From Ascidia mentula (taxonomy: Eukaryota > Chordata > Ascidiacea > Phlebobranchia > Ascidiidae): 64,000 bases of DNA. Below the pieces are notes generated by a model. The model was not told the origin of the DNA. It worked only from the letters and a program-made list of their open reading frames with translations, and made no database searches. The stretch lies in contig OX387200.1 of the NCBI GenBank assembly GCA_947561715.1, forward strand, positions 11,472,501-11,536,500. The letters are read 5' to 3'. A program made the position numbers and the translations under genes. Of this stretch, positions 1 to 11,722 are shown one piece after another; the first letter of the stretch is position 1; each line of letters starts with the position of its first letter.

Positions 1-2482
1 TCAGCAAAGTGCTGACGCTGCACAAACTTGACGAGTTCTGACTCAGCAATTTTTAATTCGTCAACGGATATAGGCGAGTGTGACACGGTCACCTCTTTCT
101 TTTTAGCTTTACAGTACAAGTAGCGTTTAAACCTGAGCAACCATGCAGTTGCCAACTTCAAACAATGTAGTGATGAAAAATAGACAATCAAACGATCAGT
201 ACCTTTTTCTTCGAGCGTTGTGAGGAAAACATCCGCCTTGATTCTTTCCAAGTCAAAGCTTTTGCAGACCTCAGCAGTAGTTGGTTTCTTAGTAAATCGA
301 TTTGGCCACTGGTCGGGTGTCTTTCGCAGGAACTCAGGTCCGGTTAACCACATTCCACTGCACAGTGCATTGGCAGTAACACCGCGAGACGCTGCATCAG
401 CCGGGTTCTCGTCGGTTGGCACGTGCATCCAATCATGGACACATGAGTGATTCAAAATCTGTGTAATTCGATTTCGCGAAAATATAGGAAAGTTCTTACT
501 GTCGGCGTGCAAACTCTGCAGCACGATGGATGAGTCAGTCCAAAACAGACAAGGACAGTCTTCTAAATCAAGTTCCTCCTTCACTGTTCGTGACATTTTT
601 ACTGCATCCAAAGCAGCCTCCAGTTCCAGTCGTGGTATGGTTTGCCTTCCTGAACCGGAAAGTAGTGATTTGCCCATCACCAGAGAGCACGTAACGTTCG
701 AGCGGTCATCTACTGACCTCAGGTAACAAGCACAACCTCGTGCTTCTGACGAAGCGTCAGCAAAAACATGTAACTGTACTTTGGACGCATTGGTGGTCAT
801 TCGATAAAAACGAGGTATTCTTACCTCACAAAGGTCACAGAGGCTTTCTCGCCATTTTCGCCACCTGGCTTGATCCGTGGTCGGCATGACATCGTCCCAT
901 CCAATCTTCTGTTGACACACGTCCCTGTAGATCAATCTGGCTTCTAGGACCACGGGTGCAACGAGTCCAAGGGGGTCAAACAGGGAGTTTGTCACGGAGA
1001 GCATTCCACGTCGCGTAATCGGTTTGTCCGGCAGGACGACATTAAATCCAAACTCGTCCTCCGGCAGACGCCAGCTGATTCCCAGAACACGTTCCTGTAC
1101 CTCTCCGCCAAGCGGAATGTTCTGGATTAATTTGGACCTTTCTCCGTTAGGAACAGAGGTCATCACAGCATCACTCGATGACAACCATTTTGTCAGCCTG
1201 AAACCTCCCATGGACAGTAGACTTCTCAAATTTTCCAACATTTTAATTCCCATTGTTTCTGTGGGGATTGATAATAAACAATCGTCCACATAAAAGTTTT
1301 TTCTCACAACCTCGGCAACACGAGGATCAAAAAACTTCCCAAATTCACGTAGGCAGAATGTGGCGCAGCTTGGGGACGACTTCGCGCCAAATAAATGAAC
1401 AGTCATTCGGTGAGGCACAGGATCCTTCAGTGTGTCGCCTCCTGGCCACCACAAGAATCTGAAGGCGTCACGATTCTGCTGCGTGACGCGTACTTGATGG
1501 AACATGGCTTCTATGTCCGCAACCAAAGCCACGGCTTCTTTGCGGAATCTCAGAAGCACTCCAACTAACGAGTTCATTAAGTCTGGTCCTTTCATCAAGT
1601 GATCGTTGATAGAGTTACCGTCGCACTTTGCGGCACAGTCAAAAACGATTCGAAGCTTATCCGGCTTCTTTGGGTTTACCACGGGGTGGTGAGGAAGGTA
1701 CCACTTCCGACCATCAGTACTAATTTCTTCTTCTGTAACCCATTCGGCATAACCCTTTTCCAAAAGGATTTGCATCTGCTGAACATACTTTTGACTTAAA
1801 CTTGCATCACGTGACAAACGCTTCCTAAGACCAGACAGTCGTTTCTGTGCCAATTTCAAAGTGTTGGGAAGAATGTCTGCCGAATTTCGCCACAACAGCG
1901 GTAACTGGTAATGTCCGTCTTTGTGTTCCACTTGCTTGGCCATGATGTCATATGCAATGACGTCTTCTGCTGAAAACTTCAATCCAAACTCCATTGCCTC
2001 CCTGTTGCTCCGGAGCCACTGGAGGAAGGATTCGGCATCCCCCAAATCACCACTTCGCATGGGGTAAGTTTCACCATCATCGGTCACGATGACGTCATCG
2101 ATGTTATTAAAGGAATTGAAACGTTCAATTCCTTGCAACAGAAAACTACAGCTCCTGGAGGTTTTCTGTGGAGCATGACCTCTTAGCAACCAACCTAGAG
2201 GCGTTTTGACAGCGTCCGGGTACTCCGGATCAGGAGAGAACCGACTCTCCAAACATCGATGAACTAAGTAGCTGTCTGTACCAATAAGTAATGTGACAGA
2301 CCCACCTTTGATTTGCGGTAAATGTACTCCCTTCAGATGCTTGGGACGAACAGGTGTTCCAAACTTTGGGACATGCTCAGGCGGGACAGGGATTTCGTCA
2401 AGTAGCGTCACTTCCGGTAAATTGAACTCCTCTCCTCCCATCATGGGCAGTACTGACATGGAGATTTTCACGGTGTTCAGCT
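1..2482 (-). CDS. pol: BEL/Pao Pol of copy 1: protease end, reverse transcriptase, RNase H (partial at the edge)
   Basis: After the frameshift near 2489 the minus strand reads on as BEL/Pao Pol. In order: rest of the protease with VTLLIGTDSY, then RT with DIEAMFHQVRV, FLWWPGGDTL, HLFGAKSSPSCATF and the active site YVDD (1281-1292), then RNase H with HVFADASSEARG, LELEAALDAVKMS, LFWTDSSIVLQSL and DENPADAASRG. I translated most of this by eye and met no stop. The stretch CLREFGKFF near 1350 lacks four residues that the other copy has (CLRETAREFGKFF). The frame leaves the window before integrase. RT residues look intact, but Gag is broken upstream. Confidence 0.8.
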
Positions 2483-2484
2483 CC

Positions 2485-4197
2485 TTATGCACCATTGATC
2501 GAACCGAGCTGCATACGAACGGGTTCGCCTTCCACCTCAACATCCAACATGTTGATCAGCCGTTTCTCACTGAAGGTTTTGTCCGAACCAGTGTCCAACA
2601 GAGCATATGTTTCAATTTCCTTGTCCCCGACGCGGACTCGAACAGGAACAATGTCTAACCAAGCGGACAATGAGTTGCTACCATGACAGCCCACGGTATT
2701 CAAGCAACTACCCTGCGTCAAAGACGCCGAGTCATTTCCATTTTTGTCCTCCGAAGATGCGTCCGTCGGTCGGGGTCTCGCCGGATTGTGCAGTAGCGCA
2801 TGATGGTATGCACTTCCACAACCTTCCTCATGGCAAACCGTCTTACTGCTACAATCGACAACCATGTGTCCCACATCAAGACACCGGAAACACAAACCTT
2901 TCGCTCGCACAAATTGTCGTCGCTCACGATGCGATTTTCGTTTAAACGCATAGCAGACGACAAGGTCATGCGGCTTTGCACAACAAGGACACGGTTTCTT
3001 TCGTTGTGTTGACCGTTGTTCGTTCTGCACCGATTTCTGTGCACTAGTAGTAGCAATGGCGTTGTATGACGTCGCCTTTTGTCGTTTGATACCTTGATTC
3101 TTTTCAGGGCCTGAAGGAAAGAGACCTTTCCCATATATCGAGTTGGCTTTCTCACTCTGCTTTACAACGAAATTTGCAAAATCCACGAAACGCGCGACTC
3201 TACCCGTTTCCCTTTGCAATGCAACAGATACAGATACCCACTTACATTGCATCTCCACAGGTAGCTTGCTAGCAATAGCAACAATAAAACCGACGGAATC
3301 TACGGTAGACATACCAGTTATTTCCTCCAATGATACGCAACATCTCTTAAGGAGGACGGCCAACTTTTCCAAACCGTCGGGGTCATTTCGTCCAATCTTC
3401 GGACTTTCTTGCAACTTCCTTTCGCAGCAACGAGCGATGATATGTGGTTGACCATAGCGTTCGTACAATTCTTTCCAAGCAAGTTCGTAGCTGATTGCAG
3501 GGTTTGAGGATGACGTATGGGGCCTCAGCTTTTCATTGACACTCGGCGTGCAATGTTGCAGCAAGTATGTAAGTCTTAAATCATCACAGTCTAATCTGCT
3601 AGCAATATGAATTTTGTACCGATTTGCAAATGACCAATAGTCCATAGGGTCGCCATCAAACTTTGTTATTTGTGGTTTTGGAAGAAAACGTTCACCAACC
3701 TCCGTATAATGAGGTCTAAACTGTGTCGTAGAGGTATGTCCATTATGTGGCGAATAAATATTATCACGTGGTACCTTTTGGCGACTAGGACGTTCGAATT
3801 CCTTGAACTTTATTTCGTTTGGTTTAGGATCTTCGATCACTAATTCTTCAGGATTCTTGGGACACACCGTGTCTCTTCGGGGTTCGTATTTTAACGAACA
3901 AACACTCCCAACTTCTTCCCATGCGTTCAGTTCGGCTTCTGCTAATTCTAACTTCCGTTGAGATTCGCGATCAGCGATTTCAGCTTCCAATTTTCGTTTA
4001 GCTAGTTCTCGTTCAGCTTCCAATTTTCGTTTTTCTAGTTCTCGTTCAGCTTCCAATTTTCTTTCTTCTTTTCTTTCTTCATCTTGCTTGCGTGCTAATC
4101 GAGCAAGGTTTAGCTTCACACGACTTTCCTTTAATTTAATACTGTATGTCGAGCTCCTAGAAGATCTTACGCTCCCAGTGTGAATAGTGGTAATCAT
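2485..4197 (-). pseudogene. gag: BEL/Pao Gag-protease of copy 1 (deleted and frameshifted)
   Basis: The 570-codon frame holds a coiled-coil with repeated KRKLEAEREL units, a Gag core (KFDGDPMDYWSF, a BEL/Pao hallmark), Cys/His knuckles (CPCCAKPHDLVVCY; CFRCLDVGHMVVDC, a CX2CX4HX4C knuckle; then CHEEGCGSAYHH) and the start of the aspartic protease with active site LLDTGS. The true Gag start is probably the ATG at about 4261, as in the other copy. A 284-bp deletion just after it shifts the frame, so the present frame starts at an internal ATG made near the deletion joint. The frame ends because one extra T near 2489 turns GCAAAG into GCATAAG, a stop, inside the protease. A relic that cannot make normal Gag-Pol. 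Confidence 0.85.
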
Positions 4198-4442
4198 CTT
4201 GTAACTGTTTTAATGCACAGCCAAGCCGTTTTCTCTTCTTCTTTGTCAGGACAGGCATGTTGTGACGTCACAAACGGTTGTAACAATGACAGTTCGAAAC
4301 TTGTATGTAACGTGCTTTTTCTGCGGATCGGCGGCGCTACACGCTACACAGCAGTTTTTTGGCCTTTAGCCCAAACGCGTCCCATCCAATCTTCTAGGTA
4401 GCCGAGCCCGCGAAACACAACAGACACTTGTATTCGATACAG

Positions 4443-4504
4443 GAACGACCGGCACAACAACGCGCCAGGAATGGAACGACCGGCACAACAACACGCCAGG
4501 AATG
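4443..4504 (-). repeat. 31-bp tandem duplication in the leader of copy 1
   Basis: Two 31-base units (4443-4473 and 4474-4504) differ at one base. The homologous leader of the right-hand copy near 58590-58625 has one unit. The duplication lies just downstream, in element orientation, of where that copy carries its 73-bp GT-AG segment. Confidence 0.85.
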
Positions 4505-4959
4505 GAACGGTTTCGAACTGTTTTGCGACCGATCTTATTCCGTAAATTATCAGTAGTGACAACACATCTTTCAGTTGCATTAGTAATCCAGTAAACTTTT
4601 CAATTGTTGCAAAGCAGTCAACAAACTATTTCGCGTTTTGCAACTAAAACCTTATTCAAATAGAATCAGTAGTACCACAATAACTGGCAACACAACTAGC
4701 AATGAAAAACATAACCATGCGGTCTGCACGCGCACGTCTACTGCGCAGCCTTTATCACATAATAACGAGAGTTGTGCCAAACATAGAAAACATAACGTGA
4801 AAGAATTAACGAAATTGGGTTCGGGAATCTACATGTGGCTTTTGTGCATATATTTCTGTTGACAAATAAAAGACTATTTGACAAACTGTAATTGGCTTTT
4901 TTGTTACAGTAAAAAGTTGTTCGAGTAATAGAGGTAAAAAGTTGTAAGGCACAAAAACA

Positions 4960-5165
4960 TAGGAATTTAAAGCGTCGTGACCTCACTGGGAGCTTGTTTT
5001 TTTAGAACTGGCACCGAAAGTGCCCGATCCAACTGGGCTGCGATGTCTTGGTTGCGAAGCCAGTAAACCTTGTGTTCTGGATACGATAGCTGTGATCGCC
5101 AAGTAAGGACCTATGTATAGTGGGACGATCCTGCTACGGTTGCATGAAACACTTCTGCGTAGAAA
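4960..5165 (+). repeat. tRNA-derived SINE copy (5' part degraded)
   Basis: It starts with a worn B-box side (CGTGACCTCACTGGGAGCTTG) and continues through a body with GGGCTGCGATGTCTTGG and GCGAAGCCAGTAAACCTT. The tail has AGCTGTGATCGCCAAGTAAGG and GGACGATCCTGC. The same order of blocks occurs, reversed, at 43085-43312, and in part at 25480, 37270 and 41090. Confidence 0.7.
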
Positions 5166-8100
5166 GGAACAGTGTATAAATATCACGCAGAACCGAAAAC
5201 CATCAGAAATATGTTTTTTGTCGGTGTTGCTCTAATTAAATGCAAAGCTGCTATGACCGTGCCACATATACTTTAATACACTGCTGGATTAAATAAAATT
5301 TCATGATAAAAACACCCAAAAATAAGGACATATTTTAGCAAGACAAATTTTAGCAAACATTTTAAAACTATTAGGTCATAAAAAATTTCCCCAACAATTG
5401 AGATTTGGTATAAAAGGACTAGAGGCAGATATTTTGATTTAAATAAAAAATTCGTACTGAATTGTTGCCTGACCAAACAAATATTGCTACGCATAAACAT
5501 TTTACTGCAACAATTATGATTTGAATGAAATATAAAACTTCAATTAAGTTTTCCCATCAGCTAATATTAAACGCCTAAAGGCAAGCGCTTGTCCCAATTG
5601 AAGTGCAGACATCGTCCGATGAATATAATTATGATTTTGTGTTCTACAGCAACCCATAATCGAAGTTGTGCTGTTCTTCAGCGTGAACAGAACCTTTTAA
5701 TAAGCAGTGTGCAAATCAAAGTTGATCAGTTGGTGTCTACAGCTGAGAAGGTTATAACAGTAAAACTTGAAATTTGTGCTTATTTTACGAGCATGAAAAA
5801 TGATCGTATTACATCAAAAGTTCGTAAGAAAGACATATGTCTACCCTTGGACCTTTGTTGACGGCGGGGATGTTAGTTTATCATAACTTTAACTAACTTC
5901 ATCGTCGACTTCACAGACACAAAGGGAAATAACAGCAAATTAAAAGTGGAAATAAAGTCAGAAAGAGAAACATTGCAAAATTATACACAATCTAGCATCG
6001 CGTTTATGTGTACTTTTTTATAAAAAGATTAAAAGCTTAAAAAATATACAAGGCCATTCAATTAGTGTAAGGTAGTACATAACCCCAACGCGCAAACGCC
6101 GCTTTTAATTTGTGAAATACGCAGGCTCTAGCTTTTTTTCTTTAAATATATTTTATTACAGTGGTTGTAGGTATAGGCTTTTTAGGACAAATATCTCAAA
6201 CTTAACAAAAATCTCCAATAATTATTAATCTTATCAGCCATTTGTTTTTTGTGCTGATTGTCGCAAAAATAATGAATTCCTCTCAGCCTTCTTGTCTTAT
6301 TAAAATAGGGACATAATGCGGAATCGTACGTACCCATACTCTAAACATTAGGAAAACTCCAACGTTGGATAAAGTCATAGCATGACGTCATTCAAACGCT
6401 AACAGTGAGGTAATTACCCGAAAATAGCAAAATGGCGGCAAAAGAGTCGTATAGTAACATACCCATAATCAAACAACGCTTTAGATATCCGTTTTTATAC
6501 AACACTCACTTTAAGTATATAAAACGATAGATTTGAATTTCAAAATAACGATGATAATTTTTATCAAAACTAACACAACACCCATTGAAATTAATTTTGC
6601 TTTACCACCCACTTTAAGTTCAAAACACAGCTGCGTCTTTCGGTTCCACTGAATCTTCAAACTTGGCATTGGCAAGTTAACATTCATTGAATACGTTGGA
6701 TAACTGTCCGTTAATTGTTCAATGAATTGATTGCTTCTTCTCACCCATTTCTGTACATTTTAAAGTATAAAAACATTTGGGAATTATATGAATTTGACTG
6801 GAAGAATTCATATTCCTGCTATATTAGGCGGCCACGATGCAGTGGTGACCAAAACATGTTCAACATATTTAGGTGTACGCAAATAGTTCGCAAAGTTATG
6901 AAAACTTTTGACGCAATTTGGTTATCGGGACTCGCCAATGAAAATCGCTTTGCAAGGAACTAGTCCCTTTACCATACCAACAAGCGTAGTAGGTAAATTT
7001 TGCGAGGCTCAATGTTTATATATAAGGCTTATATTTTACACGTTACAGTCATTTTTACTTAAACCTAAACGGAAAGTGTATTCAATTGAGAATTCATAAA
7101 TACCAAACTGGCGTGGAAGCGTTGTTTTGGGTGTTATGTACCCAATTAATCCACAAAAATATGGGCAAACAGTGACATCACACATAAACTATGTCATTGT
7201 CACGAACCGAAATTATCTTGTTTGATAGTGTCGATAAAAGGGACAACAGCGACGAAGTTAATTAAAACTGTAACATTTAAACCTATTTTGTTGATAGGAT
7301 TTATATTTGGACAAATAGACCCTAACTTTATCCCTTAGATTGTGTTCAGTTTGTATCATACCATGCTGTGGGAGTGTGAACGAATACATTGACACCCACA
7401 AACGCAGACGAAATGAAGGACACAGACGGAGTTGAGCTTTCCTGCATAACTCCCACAGTCTTCTGCTTCACGACAGACCACGCACGCACTTTACTCATAA
7501 ATGCTGTGTTACCCTTTCGCAAGCTTGACTCAGCCAGACTCGACTCGACTCAACTATAACTAATCTTGTTCACTCGCCTAGTCATTACCGCGCTTGATTG
7601 CATTATTACCCGACTGAACCCGCAACGTGTGTTTCTATTTAAATTAAAGCTAGTCTGCTCACGGAGTCAGACTAGTTAGTTATAGCCGAGAATACTGCAG
7701 AATTAGAACTATGCAACCCGGGGAGGCAACACATCGGTTGACTTTTGTTACGTGATCACCTTACTTTTCGGATTAGTTTGTTTCTTGTACTACTCTTTTG
7801 CATTGTACTCGAAATTTTGCTTGTTCAGGTCAGAATTATTCGCGTGACGTATCGTCGGCTTCAAAATACACCATACGCTTCGTTGTCATGTCAAACGCCC
7901 CCCCCCCAGGTTGTTTTTAAAAAACGAGTGGCTATGTTACGCGCAATGTGTTTCTTACACGACGCACACAGAATATGTTGACCTAGTTTCGCTTGGGTAA
8001 CTGACATCGGTTGTTGCAACATCATGCAGTCTCGTTGTATGATATGCCAACAGGTACTTATTGGTTGTGTCGTAGACCGATCTCGTGTGTTCATCGTTAA

Positions 8101-9356
8101 CGCCGCCCTTTTGTCTAATACGTCTCATGCGTTGAAATTCAAACACAGTTTTTCGATACTTGATGACGTAATAGTAACAAATAATGACGTCATAATATAA
8201 CCGCGCCCCCCCCTGGAAAAATGAAAACTAGGCTCCTATGGTTACAGCCAATACAACTAATAGGAAGAAGATGATGTTTCCAGCCTCAAACCAGTCATAT
8301 AGAATGAGACCAAAACATCATAAAACAGTCCAATGCTTAATTATATGACACATGTTAATTAGTGTTAATTAATAAACATCCTAAGGCTAATTAGTGGCAT
8401 AAATATGATAAAAAATTATGATCATCCTGGCACCATAAAAATGATATGGGAGTGATGTCATTAACTTTCCAACTAGACCATGCAAAATATTGTTTTACTC
8501 GAAATCAATTAATATACCAAACTAGGAACTGTTTTACTGGTAAAATAGTGCAGTATATAACTGCAATAAATTGTATCAGTTTCAGTGGTTTAAGCACTTA
8601 AATTCTTTCATATGAAGTGTCATTCCTATAGTGATGGACCAATTTTCTCTGCAGAAAATAGAAATTGCCATGGAGTTAACAAAGTAATTTTATTTAATTG
8701 GGCATGCAAATTTCAGTACCATTTGATTTAAGCAATTGCAAGCATCGAATACTAAGCGAAATTGATAATGGGAAAGAACCAACCACACACAGGCAACATT
8801 AAAACAATGTTTTTTTTGTCACTAGTTGGTGAGTGGCTGAAGATTCAAAACCTTCCCATGTTCGTTCATTGAAAACACACATTTGCACACACTTAAATTT
8901 AAATTATAAATTTGACGAACATGGCAAATTTTCTTTTAGTCCCATTTTCTGTATTTCTATGGAAGAGTTTTTGGTTGGGAAAAACTCTTGCATTGCAGAA
9001 TAAAATTAGGTTACACATGGATATCACTGTTAAGGTTGAATTAGTACAGATGTACAGGCTGTGCCAGGACGATTTCGAGTCTGGCAGTCCATTGGTAATA
9101 AATTTGGGTTGTTTTGTGAAAATATTAATCACAAAAAGTACACTAGTGCAGTCACCAACCCTCCTCTATGCAATGTATGTAGAATTATATGTGTTATAAC
9201 TGTTTTGGCAGGCCGCAGGACATGATTTTTTCCGGAAAGTCTTTGCAAAACTTTCTGTGTGCTGTCCTAATGCAGCTATGCTGAATCGCGTAAAGTGGTT
9301 TTATTGGCACCTACGTTTACAATGCTGTAAAGAAATTGTTGCATTTGGCCATATAG

Positions 9357-9660
9357 GGTCAAGTTCAAGGAATGATTTAGATGGCGGTCGGCATCTTTTA
9401 TTGCATTTTGTAGAGCATTATATTTCAGTTTTTATGATCTTGGTCATTATTGGCACTAATTTTTACAAAGCTGTGCAGAGTTTTTTTAATTTGGCCAGTA
9501 ATTTGCATGCATTATGCTGAATTGCAAAAAGAGGGAGTCAAGTTCAAGGGATGATTTGGATGTGGTCCACCATCTAAATTCCTTAAATCCTTTAATATGT
9601 ATTTTGTAGAGCATTAAATTTCCATTCTCGTGATCTTGGTCAATATTGGCACCTTTTAGT
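9357..9660 (+). repeat. Diverged tandem duplication, unit about 180 bp
   Basis: Two successive units share the blocks GTCAAGTTCAAGGRATGATTT, TTTTGTAGAGCATTA and GATCTTGGTCAWTATTGGCAC in the same order and spacing (9357-9535 and 9536-9660). Confidence 0.65.
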
Positions 9661-11501
9661 GCTACATCATGCAACACTGACCACACATGATTAATGCTGT
9701 TTGTAAATTGGCTGGAATTAGTAAAATAATTGTTGTTTTAATGTTATGATTTTTTCTGTTCCAAGTAGTGGCGAGAAAGTTTGTCTTATGTCATTGTTGA
9801 GGTATAAATTGGTTGCACTCGTTTTGATATTTTGTACCAATGACAATATTACCATACATGAACTATCTACACATACAGCCATATCATTTGTATTGTGATG
9901 TGCTTGCTTATTAGAATTTTTTTTTTCATTTTTTTTAGTTCATTTGTGGTTTTATGTAAGGCCCATCTCTCCTTGACACAATAGCACCAAAATTAGGTGC
10001 TGAAGATTTGCCTTTTCGCCTGTAGGGCACAAGATCTTCCAGGAGGCTCTACAAATCCTACTGTCCCATCCAGGTGCAATAATTTTCTTTTTTTGTGGAA
10101 CAGCGGATGCATTCTTGCAGAGGACCTTGAAAACAGGATTTCTTCGGTTTAATTACATATAGGTTCTGAACAGTGTACTGCTGGAGTTAATACAAGTTTT
10201 AGCCACTGTTAGTTACAAAAGTATGAGATTTATTGGCAGAAAAAAGTTGAGCAGAAAATTCATTTAAAATCACACCACAGATACATGCACAATCAAATTG
10301 AACATATATACACAAAATACTTTTACTATTATGCAACTATAGACTGGAGCATGTGTTTTACGGAATGGTATAGTAATTACATATAACCAAATAAAATCAT
10401 TGAGCAACAAAAATGATGCAGGAATGTATGTAACCAGTCAATTTGTTGGTACAAATAGATATATTTGGATTTCTTTGGTACGGTGTGTACTAATGACATT
10501 TCTGTAAAGTTTTATATCATATCCAACAGTAAAGTCAATGAACTATATGAACAAATGTAAATGGCATCAAAACAGTGAAGTGCAAGTAGAAAATTCTACT
10601 GGGGCAAAAAAGTAAAATACAATACGGGTGAAAAATCATTCACATTTTCATGTTTGAATAAATTTCCCTGAATATGTGTACTAGGAAACCAAATTAGTTT
10701 GATACAATCAAATCCAGACACTGTTTGCAACACCTAACGTATTTTATAAAACTAAGTTTTGTGAACCCCCCACAAAACAAAAGTTTCTCATAACTTGGAA
10801 TTAGTCTTGGACCCTTGTTATGATAGGTCTTTTTAAGGCAAACTAACCCAAATTTATAAGAGTTTTGGGATGAAAAATGCAATTGCAATGCTAAAACCAG
10901 TTCAAGTTATGACTTTGCTCTAAGGTTTACAACTCAAAAATTGAAAAAAAACAAACATAATAATTACCAAATCTAAACATGTCTTTCTATGTGCAAAATA
11001 GAATGCAAGTCTTGGAATAAAAAACATCAGTGAAGCATACAAACCTGAAATTATGTTTGTTTAATGTTTGGTAGTCACAAAACAAGTGTCATGACATGGT
11101 GAGTCCATGTACATGGCTTTAATGTCTATTTGCATGCAAAGTTATGGTAATCATTTGGCGACAGTGAACCAACTCCTATCGTAATATGCATACTTTCTGT
11201 CAGATTACGTGGCCAAATAAACATATGTCCTCTGCTACAAATTGAAGGAAAACATTTTTAAACTTCTTAACCAAGTCAAACTAATGTTTAATTTGGGCTT
11301 TGCTATTGTTTTGTTCAGGATACATGTGGAGACATATGTATGTCAAATGCATGATAAGTTTTTGGCAGTGATACGGTTTCTCGATTTTTTGCTTAAACTG
11401 CTATATAATGCAACACTGTGGAGACAACAAAAACCCTTGGCCTCCATCTTAACAAGTACAATTAATAATCATGGTTGCAATACATAACTATTTTGTGAAT
11501 T

Positions 11502-11722
11502 TTATTTATCTACAAACTTTGTGGGTCTGCTTTTTTTAAAAGTGTTTTCTGTAGATGCATTCTCATTTATGTGTACAGCATTAGAGATGTCTACAGTCAT
11601 GAGGTCAGAGCCTGGGAAATCTTCGGAAATGGAAAAGTTGTTTTTGTCATTTCTGGAAATTTCAAGCATTTCTAAAGATGGTGAGGACGGTGAAGTGTTA
11701 ATTTCATGTGCAGATGTCTCAT
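11502..11722 (-). CDS. HDAC exon 19 (acidic tail and stop)
   Basis: Reached by acceptor TTTGCACAG at 11723 in the phase left by exon 18. Seventy-two codons rich in Ser, Glu, Asp and Asn ([15 protein letters not shown]... ending RPTKFVDK) and TAA at 11502-11504. No family match; support is the open frame, good acceptor and phase fit. An AATAAA-like sequence overlaps the stop. Confidence 0.65.

Larger units (their letters stand above)
1..4833 (-). mobile_element. BEL/Pao LTR retrotransposon, copy 1, cut by the left window edge
   Basis: On the minus strand this reads 5' LTR/leader (4833 down to about 4260), gag-protease, then RT and RNase H running off the window at position 1. It is a close homologue of the plus-strand element starting at 58185. 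Homology starts abruptly at TGTAGATTCCC in both copies (4833 here, 58185 there), so I take that as the 5' end. Integrase and the 3' LTR lie outside the window. Compared with the other copy it has a 284-bp gag deletion, a 31-bp tandem duplication in the leader, a one-base insertion ending the gag frame, a 12-bp in-frame RT deletion, and no 73-bp leader segment. Confidence 0.9.
4834..11501. other. Intergenic region without a recognisable gene
   Basis: AT-rich DNA between the left BEL/Pao element and the 3' end of the HDAC gene. It holds a SINE (about 4960-5165), a short CGACT-type repeat near 7530-7560, two C-runs (about 7899 and 8205) and a diverged two-unit tandem repeat (9357-9660). The longest open frames (5589-5861, 8912-9199 and 9257-9520 on plus; 8899-9132 on minus) resemble no family I know and are in a length range expected by chance. 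I see no RNA gene. Confidence 0.6.

Noticed and set aside
220..2945. Several plus-strand frames of 60-120 codons
   Set aside because: Antisense shadows of the copy 1 Gag-Pol; the mirror frames recur on minus at 60386-62926 in copy 2.
5589..5861. 90-codon plus-strand frame as a gene
   Set aside because: No family signature, no splice or regulatory context, and a length expected by chance in this much DNA.
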